Positions 1-9,841 of a stretch of 64,000 bases of DNA are shown here, one piece after another. Position 1 is the stretch's first letter. Each line of letters starts with the position of its first letter. The position numbers and the translations under genes were made by a program. Under the pieces are notes generated by a model that was not told where the DNA came from, did not search any database, and worked only from the letters and a program-made list of their open reading frames with translations. The stretch comes from Massilia sp. W12. GTDB taxonomy: Bacteria > Pseudomonadota > Gammaproteobacteria > Burkholderiales > Burkholderiaceae_D. The stretch lies in the NCBI RefSeq assembly GCF_037300705.1, contig NZ_CP147776.1:4278001-4342000 (forward strand), read 5' to 3'.

Positions 1-251
1 TGGTCAAGCTGATGGCGAAAAGCGCCGGCCTGGTGTGGGAAATGATGTTCACCCGCTCGCTGTTCTCCACCAGCGATATGCAGCAGCAGCATGTTTTGCT
101 GGAGCGCGCCGCCCAACTGATTGATCAGGGCGTGTTACGCAGCACCATGGGAGAAAATTATGGCCGCATCAACGCCGCCAATCTGCGCCGCGCACATGCC
201 GCAATTGAGGGCAAACACACCCGTGGCAAGATCGTCTTGAGCGGTTTCTGA
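1..251 (+). CDS. Zinc-type alcohol dehydrogenase-like oxidoreductase (C-terminal end only)
   Basis: The window opens inside this gene; the reading frame begins at base 3 and stops with TGA at 249-251, giving about 82 C-terminal residues. The tail runs LVWEMMFTRSLFSTSDM, then a helix with QLIDQGVLRST, and closes with NAANLRRAHAAIE and RGKIVLSGF. This matches my memory of the C-terminus of the MDR 'zinc-binding alcohol dehydrogenase / quinone oxidoreductase' family, where the last segment completes the catalytic GroES-like domain. The nucleotide-binding fold lies outside the window, so substrate and cofactor cannot be judged. Confidence 0.65.
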   Translation, partial: VKLMAKSAGLVWEMMFTRSLFSTSDMQQQHVLLERAAQLIDQGVLRSTMGENYGRINAANLRRAHAAIEGKHTRGKIVLSGF

Positions 252-312
252 TTGCAAGCCGCCGCCCGCCCGGGCGGCGGCTACCTGTCAAGCCTGACAG
301 CTTAAAATCCGC

Positions 313-341
313 TTGCAATCGCGGCGTAAATATCGAATAAT
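313..341 (+). promoter_or_regulatory. Putative sigma70 promoter of hemP
   Basis: TTGCAA (313-318) and AATAAT (336-341) are separated by 17 bp and lie just upstream of a Fur-box-like element and hemP. Spacing is ideal and both hexamers are close to consensus. Assignment is by eye only. Confidence 0.5.
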
Positions 342-343
342 GC

Positions 344-365
344 AAATACGAATTGTTCTCATTTA
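344..365 (+). promoter_or_regulatory. Fur-box-like operator upstream of hemP
   Basis: The segment AAATACGAATTGTTCTCATT resembles the Fur consensus built from GATAAT-type hexamers (compare AATTGTTCTCATT with the AATGATTCTCATT type often seen before betaproteobacterial hemP). It sits directly downstream of the -10 hexamer, where bound Fur would block transcription. The position before an iron/heme gene block supports iron-dependent repression; binding itself is inferred. Confidence 0.55.
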
Positions 366-378
366 CGGAATGAACATC

Positions 379-552
379 ATGACCACCAATACTCCCGCCT
401 TCAAGCCGCAAGCCGCCAAACCGGCTGTCACCCTGCCGCGCATCAAGAGCAGCGACCTGTTTCAAACCAACCGCGAGATCGAAATCGATCACGAGGGGCG
501 CATCTACCGCATGCGCTTGACGAATCTGAACAAACTCATTCTGACCGCCTGA
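379..552 (+). CDS. hemP: Hemin uptake protein HemP
   Basis: A 57-residue protein with the HemP signature: SSDLFQTNREIEIDHEGRIY followed by MRLTNLNKLIL. HemP proteins are small cytosolic proteins of iron-responsive heme-uptake loci; in Burkholderiales HemP has been linked to expression of heme-receptor genes. I chose the ATG at 379 because GGAA lies 8 nt upstream and the length fits the family; an in-frame ATG at 370 would add three residues. It heads an iron/heme block (bfd, PepSY-type protein, bfr downstream) and is preceded by a promoter overlapped by a Fur-like site. Confidence 0.85.
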   Translation: MTTNTPAFKPQAAKPAVTLPRIKSSDLFQTNREIEIDHEGRIYRMRLTNLNKLILTA

Positions 553-616
553 GCCGGACGCTCAGCCACCGACGCCAGCCGCCCGCCAGCCTGTCTATCA
601 GCAAAGGGAGAACATC

Positions 617-910
617 ATGGCCGATATCACGCTGCAAGAATCCACGGCTGGCGCCGATACCCAAAGCGCGATTTTAATCAGCGCGACGCTGCACTTGATG
701 TCGCATTACAGCGCGCAAGGCGGTTGCCTGAAGTTGGCCGCCGTGATTGAGCGGCATTTGAAGGCGTTGGCGCAGGCGCGGGATTTGACTCCTGTGCTGC
801 GCGCCACCTGTGAACAGTTGGCGGAACAGTGGGCGCAAGTGGTGGAGCACACCATGCCGCGCCAACCCCGCCGCAGTTTGTTTGGCCGCCTGCTGGCGCC
901 GGCTGTTTGA
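617..910 (+). CDS. Small conserved-looking protein between hemP and bfd, function unknown
   Basis: A 97-residue protein with a clear ribosome site (AAAGGGAG, then a short spacer and ATG). It is predicted to be mostly helical, with the core LMSHYSAQGGCLKLAAVIER, a second helix ending in EQLAEQWAQVVEH, and a basic tail (RQPRRSLFGRLL). I do not recognise a family. It lies 64 bp after hemP and 13 bp before bfd, so it is probably co-transcribed with iron-storage genes and regulated with them. The single Cys could have a redox or metal role, but nothing in the sequence proves this. Confidence 0.7.
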   Translation: MADITLQESTAGADTQSAILISATLHLMSHYSAQGGCLKLAAVIERHLKALAQARDLTPVLRATCEQLAEQWAQVVEHTMPRQPRRSLFGRLLAPAV

Positions 911-923
911 AAGAGGAAAGAAA

Positions 924-1127
924 ATGATTGTCTGTGTTTGCAATAATGTGTCGGATCGCGAAATCACCCGCGCGGTGCAAATGGGCATGCAAAGCATGGC
1001 CGATTTGCGCCGCAATCTGGGGGTGGGCGACTGCTGCGGCAAATGCGGTTCCTGCGCCAAGCGCATCATGCGCGATGCGGCGGCGGCCTGTCCGCAGCAG
1101 CGCGGCATGAGCCTGGCCGCCGCCTGA
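924..1127 (+). CDS. bfd: Bacterioferritin-associated ferredoxin Bfd
   Basis: A 67-residue [2Fe-2S] protein. In the E. coli Bfd family the cluster is held by Cys4, Cys6, Cys38 and Cys41 (CxC plus CxxC), and all four are present here at the same numbers; extra Cys at 37 and 44 flank the second pair. Bfd reduces the ferric core of bacterioferritin so that iron can be released. The start at 924 follows GAGGAAAG. It belongs to the same block as hemP and lies 1.3 kb upstream of the bacterioferritin gene, its expected partner. Confidence 0.93.
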   Translation: MIVCVCNNVSDREITRAVQMGMQSMADLRRNLGVGDCCGKCGSCAKRIMRDAAAACPQQRGMSLAAA

Positions 1128-1266
1128 CTGCAAAAACCGGAGCCAAACCGGCAGCGCGGGCCTGGTTTCAGCGCCCGCCGGATTGCGCGCTGCGATTCTC
1201 TCAACCCCGCAGGCTGCGCGCCGGGTTACAATCGCGTTCAGCGTCATGCACAAAATGCGATAGAGA

Positions 1267-1575
1267 ATGAAGCAACATACAAAATCCGCCCTGCCTTTTC
1301 ATCTGCAAGACAAGCTGGATCAAATCCAAGCGCCGTCTGAACCCTCGCGCCTGCGCCGCTGGCTGGCGACGCTGGGTGTGATTGTGCTGTTGCACGCCGC
1401 GCTGTATGTGGTGTTGCGCATCACTATTTTTGACAAGCCGGTGGAGCGCCTGGTGTACGCCAAAGTGATTCCGCCCAAGCCGGCTTCCGCCAGCGCATCC
1501 GCTTCCGCCGCAGCTTCCGCATCCGCTGCCGCCAGCGCGAACGCCACGCCGCACCCGATGGAGCCGCCGCGTTAA
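1267..1575 (+). CDS. Small single-pass membrane protein with Ala/Ser-rich tail (TonB N-terminus-like)
   Basis: A 102-residue protein. Residues 1-28 are cytosolic with a basic end (SRLRRW), about 31-50 form one hydrophobic helix (LGVIVLLHAALYVVLRI), and the rest is periplasmic. It carries VYAKVIPPKP and then an Ala/Ser low-complexity run at about residues 72-92 ending MEPPR. The layout resembles the N-terminus of TonB (membrane anchor plus Pro-containing spacer) without the C-terminal receptor-binding domain. Given the iron block it may be a TonB-like anchor or a remnant, but I cannot assign a function. The upstream 139 bp after bfd show no hairpin I trust. Confidence 0.65.
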   Translation: MKQHTKSALPFHLQDKLDQIQAPSEPSRLRRWLATLGVIVLLHAALYVVLRITIFDKPVERLVYAKVIPPKPASASASASAAASASAAASANATPHPMEPPR

Positions 1576-1654
1576 CAGTCAGCTTGACCGCACGCCGCCC
1601 TGCCTGCAAAATCATGTCAAAGCATGAACTCTGTAAGTCACCAGGACGGTCCCC

Positions 1655-2359
1655 ATGAATTTCCAGAATGCCGAATCGCAACGCCCCGCCCTGCATCTCG
1701 TGACAGAAAAAGATGTCGAGCAAATGCAGCAGCGCAAACCTTCGCGCCGCGCACAGTTTTTACGCTGGCTGCGCGCCACCCATCTCTATCTCGGTCTGTG
1801 GGGGGCGGTACTCGGCCTGCTGTTCGGTTTCACCGGGATTTTGCTGAATCATCGCAGCGTGATGAAAATTCCGGTCGAGCGCCATGTGCAAAGCACGGCG
1901 CAGTTGCCGCTGCCCAATCCCATGTTCCAGGATCCGCAGCAAATGGCGGAGTGGTTGCAAAAACAGGTCAAGCTGGAATCCGTCAGCCCGCCCTCGGCGC
2001 GCCGCCAGGAAGCGCGCAAAGTATCGTGGGGCGAGCTGGAGGTGATGCAGCCGGAACGCTGGAATGTGTCGCTGCACACCCCCGGCAGCAGTATTTCCGC
2101 TGAATACATCGTTGGCAACCGCTTCATCAAAGTCGAGCGCTTCGACGCCACCCTGCTCGGCATGCTGACCCGCCTGCACACCGGCACCGGCGTCAACACT
2201 TTCTGGATTCTGCTGGCCGACAGCATCGCCGGCAGCCTGATATTGCTTTCTCTTTCGGGATTGTTGCTGTGGACGCAATTGCATACTGTGCGCACGCTGG
2301 GGGTGCTGACCGCCAGCGGCGCCTTATGCGGTCTGCTCGGATTTGTTTGGTTGACGTAA
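1655..2359 (+). CDS. PepSY-associated transmembrane protein (iron/heme-linked)
   Basis: A 234-residue membrane protein. After a basic N-terminal region (KPSRRAQFLRWLR) comes THLYLGLWGAVLGLLFGFTG followed by ILLNHR, the hallmark first helix of PepSY_TM-type proteins. A periplasmic domain of about 120 residues follows. Then LTRLHTGTGVNTFWILLADS and two hydrophobic segments (SLILLSLSGLLLWTQLH and a final Gly/Leu-rich helix) close the protein. In this family histidines in the helices are often linked to heme or iron reduction; here they occur in THLYL, LNHR and RLHTG. It sits in the iron block 84 bp before bfr, which supports a role in iron handling. Confidence 0.8.
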   Translation: MNFQNAESQRPALHLVTEKDVEQMQQRKPSRRAQFLRWLRATHLYLGLWGAVLGLLFGFTGILLNHRSVMKIPVERHVQSTAQLPLPNPMFQDPQQMAEWLQKQVKLESVSPPSARRQEARKVSWGELEVMQPERWNVSLHTPGSSISAEYIVGNRFIKVERFDATLLGMLTRLHTGTGVNTFWILLADSIAGSLILLSLSGLLLWTQLHTVRTLGVLTASGALCGLLGFVWLT

Positions 2360-2383
2360 AACTGCGCAAGACCGGATTCGTCC

Positions 2384-2389
2384 TATAAT
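2384..2389 (+). promoter_or_regulatory. TATAAT -10 element before bfr
   Basis: A perfect -10 hexamer 54 bp upstream of the bacterioferritin start. No good -35 hexamer lies 16-18 bp upstream (ACTGCG), so it may be activator-dependent or weak. Confidence 0.4.
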
Positions 2390-2443
2390 GTCAAAACCGG
2401 CAAGCGCTGGACACACCAGCCCACCCACCTACAGGAGCTTCAG

Positions 2444-2920
2444 ATGAAAGGCGACAAAAGCGTAATCAAATTGCTCAATGCGCAACTCACCAATGAGTTG
2501 ACGGCAATCAACCAGTATTTTTTGCATGCCCGCATGTACAAAAACTGGGGCTTTGACAAGCTCGGCAAGAAGGAATATGACGAGTCCATCGGCGAAATGA
2601 AACACGCCGACCGCTTGATCGAACGCATTCTGATGCTCGAAGGCCTGCCGAATATCCAGGCTTTGCATAAAGTCATGATCGGCGAAAACACCGAAGAAAT
2701 GCTGAACTGCGACTTGAAGTTGGAGCTGGGCGCGCAAAAAACGGTGAAAGAAGGCATCGTCGCCTGCGAACAGGCGGGCGATTATGTCTCGCGTGAAATC
2801 CTGCAGGATATTCTGGAAGACACCGAGGAACATATCGACTGGCTGGAAACCCAGCTGGAGTTGATTCAGAAAGTTGGCTTGCAAAATTATCTGCAAAGCC
2901 AGATGAGCGCAGCTTCCTGA
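2444..2920 (+). CDS. bfr: Bacterioferritin
   Basis: A 158-residue four-helix-bundle iron-storage protein that assembles into a heme-containing 24-mer. Using E. coli Bfr numbering, the ferroxidase ligands Glu18, Glu51, His54, Glu94 and His130 are all present, as is the heme ligand Met52. The position equivalent to Glu127 is Thr (EDTEEHID), with Glu at 128 and 129; I believe this spelling is common in betaproteobacterial Bfr. The start follows AGGAG. The gene is the last of the iron block and its redox partner Bfd is encoded upstream. A strong hairpin terminator follows the stop. Confidence 0.95.
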   Translation: MKGDKSVIKLLNAQLTNELTAINQYFLHARMYKNWGFDKLGKKEYDESIGEMKHADRLIERILMLEGLPNIQALHKVMIGENTEEMLNCDLKLELGAQKTVKEGIVACEQAGDYVSREILQDILEDTEEHIDWLETQLELIQKVGLQNYLQSQMSAAS

Positions 2921-2935
2921 GGCTGCCAACACGCA

Positions 2936-2962
2936 AAAACGGCCCCGAAATGGGGCCGTTTT
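2936..2962. terminator. Bidirectional intrinsic terminator between bfr and the GST gene
   Basis: AAAACGGCCCC / GGGGCCGTTTT form a perfect 11-bp stem with a 5-nt loop (GAAAT). The A-tract and T-tract on the two sides let it serve both convergent genes. Confidence 0.9.
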
Positions 2963-2978
2963 GCTTATGCTGCCAGGC

Positions 2979-3599
2979 TTACGCCGGCGGCAAAACCGGA
3001 ATAGTGTCTTTGAAAGACTGACGCTCCGACAGTTTATCGAACAGGCGCGCCAGATTCGGATACGGCGTGCGCCAATCGATTTGCTGAAAGCGGAAATTCA
3101 ACCATCCCAGCGCACAGCCCACGGCGACATCGGCCAGGGTGTAGTGATTGCCGGCGCAAAACGGGGTTTCGCCCAGCATCTCCGACATGGTTTTCAAACC
3201 GGCTTCAATCTTGCCCATCTGGCGCTGCAGCCATTCTTCGTTTTGCTGTTCCACCGGACGTCTGGTGCGCTCCAGAAAAATCAGCACGCCGGCATCCAGC
3301 ACGCCATCGGCCAGCGCTTCCCAGCATTTGATTTCAGCGCGTTCGCGCCCGCTGGACGGCAACAGCTTGCACACCGGGGTCAGAGTGTCGAGATATTCGA
3401 CGATCACGCGCGAGTCATACAAGGCGAAGCCGTCTTCCATGATCAGGCATGGTATTTTGCCCAGCGGGTTGACAGCCTGGGTCTTGCTGTCAGCCGCCCA
3501 GACATTGTCCAATTCCATCTGGTAATCGAGCTTTTTCTCTGCCATGACGACGCGCACTTTGCGCACATAGGGGCTGGTGAGGGAAGCTATCAGTTTCAT
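2979..3599 (-). CDS. Glutathione S-transferase family protein (YibF-like)
   Basis: A 206-residue protein. The N-terminal thioredoxin-like domain starts MKLIASLTSPYVRKVRVVMAEK; Ser9 of the SPYVRK motif is the usual activating residue of beta/YibF-like GSTs. NPLGKIPCLI supplies the cis-Pro glutathione site and YDSRVIVEYLD the gamma-glutamyl-binding Ser/Asp region. A helical C-terminal domain carries FCAGNHYTLADVAVGCAL, the typical N-capping box. The natural substrate is unknown. It is a monocistronic minus-strand gene facing bfr, sharing its terminator; purB starts divergently 160 bp away. Confidence 0.88.
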   Translation of the reverse strand: MKLIASLTSPYVRKVRVVMAEKKLDYQMELDNVWAADSKTQAVNPLGKIPCLIMEDGFALYDSRVIVEYLDTLTPVCKLLPSSGRERAEIKCWEALADGVLDAGVLIFLERTRRPVEQQNEEWLQRQMGKIEAGLKTMSEMLGETPFCAGNHYTLADVAVGCALGWLNFRFQQIDWRTPYPNLARLFDKLSERQSFKDTIPVLPPA

Positions 3600-3617
3600 A
3601 TATACATACCATATTGA

Positions 3618-5138
<1,521 letters not shown>

Positions 5139-5221
5139 TTTTTTGGGACGGGCTGATTTTCAACTTCTGAAGGCGGCGCCTGCGTTCAGGCCGCTTGCAG
5201 CATGTTGGCGCTTTATCCGTG

Positions 5222-5256
5222 ACAGGGCCGCGCTTCCACCCGGAGCGTGGCCCTGT
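5222..5256. terminator. Hairpin after purB, possible terminator
   Basis: ACAGGGCC (5222-5229) pairs with GGCCCTGT (5249-5256) and further imperfect pairing closes the stem. There is no clear T-tract. It lies 84 bp after purB and 49 bp before the cytochrome b561 gene. Confidence 0.45.
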
Positions 5257-5304
5257 GCTATATTTGCGGCTTATTTTGGCGAATACACAATAAAGGAGAC
5301 CGCC

Positions 5305-5847
5305 ATGACCCGCTACACCATGCCTGCCATCCTGCTGCATTGGTTGATGGCGCTGTTGATCATCGCCACTTTTCTCCTCGGTCTGCAAATGACCGGCATG
5401 CCCGGCATTTCTCCCACCAAACTCAAATATTTCAACTGGCACAAATGGATGGGCGTCGGCGTGCTGCTGCTGGCGACGCTGCGCTTGCTCTGGCGTTTGG
5501 GACATGCGGCGCCCGCCTACCCGGCCAGCATGCCAGCCTGGCAACAACGCGCGGCGCACAGTCTGCATCACCTGCTCTATCTCTTGTTTTTTGCTGTGCC
5601 GCTGGCCGGCTATTTTTACTCACTCGCGGCCGGCTATCCTATCGTCTGGTTTGGCGTGATTCCGCTGCCGGTGCTGATGGAACCCGATCCGGATCTCAAA
5701 GGTCTATTCCTGGAAGCGCATAAAGTGCTGGCATGGCTGATGATGCTGGTGGTGGTCGCACATATCGGCGCCGCCATTAAACACCGCATCGTAGATAAAG
5801 ACGGCATCTTTGAGCGCATGCTGCCGTTTGGCAAAGACACCCACTGA
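5305..5847 (+). CDS. Cytochrome b561 family protein
   Basis: A 180-residue inner-membrane di-heme cytochrome b of the YodB/YceJ type, with four transmembrane helices. Candidate heme histidines occur in AILLHWLMALL (helix 1), FNWHKWMGVG (helix 2), LEAHKVLAWL and VVAHIGAAIKH (helix 4). Such proteins shuttle electrons between quinones and periplasmic acceptors. The start follows AAAGGAGA. Two YceI proteins follow at 11 and 70 bp, recalling the E. coli yceJ-yceI pair, so a joint role with periplasmic isoprenoid-binding proteins is likely. Confidence 0.92.
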   Translation: MTRYTMPAILLHWLMALLIIATFLLGLQMTGMPGISPTKLKYFNWHKWMGVGVLLLATLRLLWRLGHAAPAYPASMPAWQQRAAHSLHHLLYLLFFAVPLAGYFYSLAAGYPIVWFGVIPLPVLMEPDPDLKGLFLEAHKVLAWLMMLVVVAHIGAAIKHRIVDKDGIFERMLPFGKDTH

Positions 5848-5858
5848 AAAAGGAAGAC

Positions 5859-6416
5859 ATGATGCGCATTTTCGCATGCACCCTGTTGGCTGGCGGCCTG
5901 CTGGCCTTGCCTGCAGCCCAGGCCGCCGTACTCAAAACCGATAACGCAAAAAGCACGATTGCGGCCACGTTCAAACAAATGGGCGTGCCGGTTGACGCTA
6001 AATTCAAGCTGTTTTCCGCTGTGATTGATTTCGATCCGGCCAAGCCGGACACGGCCAAGGCCAGAGTCGATTTGGATGTCGCATCGATTGATCTGGGCGC
6101 AGCGGAATACAATGCCGAAGTCGGCAAACCGGAGTGGTTTAACAAGGCAAAATTCCCCAAAGCCACTTTCGTTTCCAGCACCATCAAGGCCAACAGCCCG
6201 ACCCAATTGCAAGTCAGCGGCAAGCTCAGCATCAAGGGCAAAACCATGGATGTCAGCTTTCCCTTAAGCCTGAAAAAAGAAGGCAATGCGCACGTCTTTG
6301 ATGGCAGCTTGCCGATCAAGCGCTTAGCCTTCAATATCGGCGAAGGTGAATGGAAGGACACCGGTATGGTCGCCGATGAAGTCATCATCAAGTTTCACAT
6401 CACAGCCGCACCCTGA
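5859..6416 (+). CDS. YceI family periplasmic protein (copy 1)
   Basis: A 185-residue secreted lipocalin-like protein. A signal peptide (FACTLLAGGLLALPAAQAA) precedes the mature chain. YceI hallmarks are DIDSI-like VDLDVASIDLGAAEYN, KAKFPKATFVSS, and a strand-rich end. YceI proteins bind long isoprenoids such as polyprenyl pyrophosphate or quinone-like lipids in a beta-barrel. Tandem ATGs exist at 5859 and 5862; AGGAAG fits the second slightly better. It lies 11 bp after the cytochrome b561 gene, so the two are translated from one transcript. Confidence 0.9.
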   Translation: MMRIFACTLLAGGLLALPAAQAAVLKTDNAKSTIAATFKQMGVPVDAKFKLFSAVIDFDPAKPDTAKARVDLDVASIDLGAAEYNAEVGKPEWFNKAKFPKATFVSSTIKANSPTQLQVSGKLSIKGKTMDVSFPLSLKKEGNAHVFDGSLPIKRLAFNIGEGEWKDTGMVADEVIIKFHITAAP

Positions 6417-6486
6417 ACCTGTGCGGCGCACTCCCCCTGGCGCGTCATGCTGGCGCGCCGTTTTCTTCATACAAGGACAGACCACA

Positions 6487-7053
6487 ATGAAACTGCGTAC
6501 CCTGATTTCCGCTGCCCTCCTGTGCGCCAGCGGCGCCGCCATGGCGCAAACCTACAATATTGAGCCGAACCACACCTTCCCCAGCTTTGAAGCTGACCAC
6601 ATGGGGATTTCTTTCTGGCGCGGCAAGTTCACCAAAACGTCCGGCAAGATCGTGCTGGATCGCGCCGCCAAAACCGGCACTGCGGATATCACCATCGATA
6701 TCAACTCCATCGACTTCGGCCACGCCAAAATGAATGAACACGCCAAATCGGCGGATATGTTCAATACGGCGAAATTCCCGAACGCCACCTTCAAAGGCAA
6801 GAGCATGAAATTTGAGGGCGATAATGTGGTGGCGGTGGAAGGCGAATTCACCATGATGGGCGTGACCAAGCCGCTGACCCTGAATGTGAGCAAATTCAAG
6901 TGCATCGAACACCCGATGCTGAAGAAGGAAGTGTGCGGCGCGGATGCGCATGCGGAATTCAAGCGCACCGACTTTGGCCTGAACTATGCGACGCCGCGCT
7001 TTGCGCCGGAAGTCAAGTTGCAAATTCAGGTGGAAGCGATCAAGGCTAACTAA
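6487..7053 (+). CDS. YceI family periplasmic protein (copy 2)
   Basis: A 188-residue secreted YceI protein. It has a signal peptide (LISAALLCASGAAMAQ) and the classic family strings YNIEPNHTFPSFEADHMG, FWRGKFTKTSGKIVLD, DINSIDFGHAKMNEH and TAKFPNATFKG. The barrel is predicted to bind a polyisoprenoid. It differs clearly from the upstream YceI and is closer to E. coli YceI, so the pair are paralogues with separate ligands or partners rather than a recent duplication. Two Cys (KCIEHP, EVCGAD) may form a disulfide. The start follows AAGGACAG, and a terminator ends the operon. Confidence 0.93.
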   Translation: MKLRTLISAALLCASGAAMAQTYNIEPNHTFPSFEADHMGISFWRGKFTKTSGKIVLDRAAKTGTADITIDINSIDFGHAKMNEHAKSADMFNTAKFPNATFKGKSMKFEGDNVVAVEGEFTMMGVTKPLTLNVSKFKCIEHPMLKKEVCGADAHAEFKRTDFGLNYATPRFAPEVKLQIQVEAIKAN

Positions 7054-7065
7054 GCCCCTTGCGCC

Positions 7066-7104
7066 AACCGGCGCGCCGCCTGCCGTGCGGACGCCGGTTT
7101 TTTT
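7066..7104 (+). terminator. Intrinsic terminator after the b561-yceI-yceI operon
   Basis: AACCGGCG (7066-7073) pairs with CGCCGGTT (7092-7099), followed by a run of seven T. It slightly overlaps the 3' end of the convergent DUF2461 gene. Confidence 0.75.
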
Positions 7105-7786
7105 ATGCCAACGGCACGCTGCGCAGCCATTGCATCAGCGGCAGACCTTTGGCGAAACGCGCCGCCAGAAATTCCACCAACTGCGCGCCATTCACGATCT
7201 CAGCGGGGACCGGGCCTTGCTTCCAGATCATAAAATCCTTCAGCCGCAAATAGTCCGGGTGCGGGCTGTCAGCAGCAAAGCCTTTGGGCAGGCGCTGCAA
7301 TTCATGTTCACGCTGTAAATCGCCGAATTCAGCACGCTGGGCGCGGTTTTTCAGCATCTTGCCGAAGTTTTCCGCATCCGCCACGATGGCTTGCCGCACT
7401 TTTTGCACGCGCGGCGGCGGCGGCATGTATTCGCCGCAGGCGAACAGCAATTGCCCATCCTGATCAATATGGAAGTAATACACCGGGCCGCCGCCCTCGC
7501 TCGGCTTTTTACGGTCGCTGGCTGAGAGCGCGGCGGAAAACGTGGTTTTATAGGGGCTTTTATCGGCTGAAAAGCGAACGTCGCGATTGATGCGGAAAAT
7601 CGCTTTTTTCGGATCGCAGGCTGCCAGCGCGGGATCGAAGCGGCTGACCTGCGCCACCAGATCAGTCACCACTTGCAGAAATTCAGCACGCAAAATGTCA
7701 TAGCGCGGCTTATTCATCACAAACCAGGCGCGGTTATTGTTTTGCGCCAGCTGCGCCAGAAAATCCATCAAATCGCGTACATGCAT
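7103..7786 (-). CDS. DUF2461 domain-containing protein
   Basis: A 227-residue cytosolic protein of the DUF2461 / TIGR02453 family. It begins with the helix LMDFLAQLAQNNNRAWFVMNKPRYD and contains the signature FRINRDVRFSADKSPYKTTFSA, then GPVYYFHIDQDGQLLFACGEY. The family is widespread in bacteria but has no established biochemical role. The gene lies 21 bp downstream of the HtrA-type protease gene on the same strand, so the two are probably co-transcribed. The end coincides with the T-tract of the opposing terminator. Confidence 0.88.
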   Translation of the reverse strand: MHVRDLMDFLAQLAQNNNRAWFVMNKPRYDILRAEFLQVVTDLVAQVSRFDPALAACDPKKAIFRINRDVRFSADKSPYKTTFSAALSASDRKKPSEGGGPVYYFHIDQDGQLLFACGEYMPPPPRVQKVRQAIVADAENFGKMLKNRAQRAEFGDLQREHELQRLPKGFAADSPHPDYLRLKDFMIWKQGPVPAEIVNGAQLVEFLAARFAKGLPLMQWLRSVPLA

Positions 7787-7807
7787 CGCCGCCTCCCCTG
7801 CCGCTTT

Positions 7808-8956
<1,149 letters not shown>

Positions 8957-8987
8957 AATCTGTCGTCAATAATGAATCACGCCCGCA

Positions 8988-9434
8988 TTACGGCTGCTTG
9001 CGCGCCTGCAAACTGTCGCGGATTTCTCGCAAAAGTTTGATGTCTTCCGCTTCTGGCGGCGGCGCTGCCGGGGCCGGGGCCGGCGGCGGCGTTTCCATGC
9101 TGCGGCGCAAGCGGTTCAAGCTGCGCACCATCATGAAAATCACGAAAGCGAGAATCAGGAAATTCAGCGAGACAGTGAGAAAATTGCCCCAGGCCAGCAC
9201 TGCGCCGGCCTTTTTTGCCTCCAGCAAAGTCATATTGGCCGCCTGGCCATTGAGCGGCAGATAGTAGTTGGAAAAATCCAGTCCGCCGGTCAGCTTGCCG
9301 ATCAGCGGCATCACCATATCCTGCACCAGAGAATCGACGATCTTGCCAAACGCGCCGCCGATGATCACACCGACCGCCAGATCGACCACATTGCCCTTGA
9401 CCGCGAATTCGCGGAATTCTTGCATCATTCCCAT
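8988..9434 (-). CDS. mscL: Large-conductance mechanosensitive channel MscL
   Basis: A 148-residue channel subunit (homopentamer) that opens under membrane tension to vent solutes after osmotic downshock. It has the N-terminal amphipathic start [20 protein letters not shown], first helix [21 protein letters not shown], a periplasmic loop, second helix [14 protein letters not shown], and a cytoplasmic coil ([14 protein letters not shown]). A Pro/Ala stretch ([16 protein letters not shown]) lengthens the linker before the coil. The start at 9434 follows AAGGA at a longish spacing; the next Met codons are at 9428 and 9425. Confidence 0.96.
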   Translation of the reverse strand: MGMMQEFREFAVKGNVVDLAVGVIIGGAFGKIVDSLVQDMVMPLIGKLTGGLDFSNYYLPLNGQAANMTLLEAKKAGAVLAWGNFLTVSLNFLILAFVIFMMVRSLNRLRRSMETPPPAPAPAAPPPEAEDIKLLREIRDSLQARKQP

Positions 9435-9630
9435 GCGTCCCGATTCCTTTCCATTCAGTCATGCGCATGCGCGCGACGCCATCATACGCCAGTTTTATGC
9501 AAAATCAGCCAATCCGCGCGGTTCCAGCGCTAGAATAGAAAAATTCGTGTGCGATGGCTGCGCGGGCGCGCATTGTGGCACGGAAATGCAGCACAAGAGC
9601 GGATAAAGCGAAGCATTACTCACGTTTTTC

Positions 9631-9659
9631 TTTAAAACACGCCATGCCTCCGCTATAAT
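9631..9659 (+). promoter_or_regulatory. Putative petABC promoter
   Basis: TTTAAA (9631-9636), a 17-bp spacer and a perfect TATAAT (9654-9659). The start of transcription would be near 9666, leaving a leader of about 175 nt that contains a hairpin. Confidence 0.5.
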
Positions 9660-9713
9660 TTAAGGTTGCTGGAAGTCAGGTTGACACTTGATGGCCCCGA
9701 AAAAGCGCCATGC

Positions 9714-9745
9714 GCATGCCGCAACAATCCGTTGCGCCGGCATGC
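9714..9745 (+). promoter_or_regulatory. Stem-loop in the petA 5' leader
   Basis: GCATGCCGCAAC (9714-9725) pairs with GTTG...CGGCATGC (9731-9745) around the loop AATCC, with a 3-nt bulge. There is no following T-tract, so it is more likely an mRNA-stability or control structure than a terminator. Confidence 0.45.
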
Positions 9746-9841
9746 AGGCGCATAAAAAAGACAGTCCGGCCTCCCGGCATGATGCTCTTTCGTGGCTTTT
9801 CTCTACGCACAGATTTCGCTTTTTGACTGATTGGGGTTGTT

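Larger units (their letters stand above)
9435..9841. other. 407-bp gene-free region between mscL and petA
   Basis: The region separates divergent mscL and petABC. I see a perfect TATAAT at 9654-9659, another -10-like TAGAAT at 9531-9536, and a strong imperfect hairpin at 9714-9745 in what would be the petA leader. No reading frame here looks coding. Confidence 0.6.

Noticed and set aside
674-1253. Minus-strand open frames of 176-191 residues opposite bfd
   Set aside because: They run against bfd and its upstream gene, both of which have good starts and known or consistent context.
5859-7053. Recent tandem duplication of yceI
   Set aside because: The two proteins are too different in sequence; they are old paralogues, not a new duplication.
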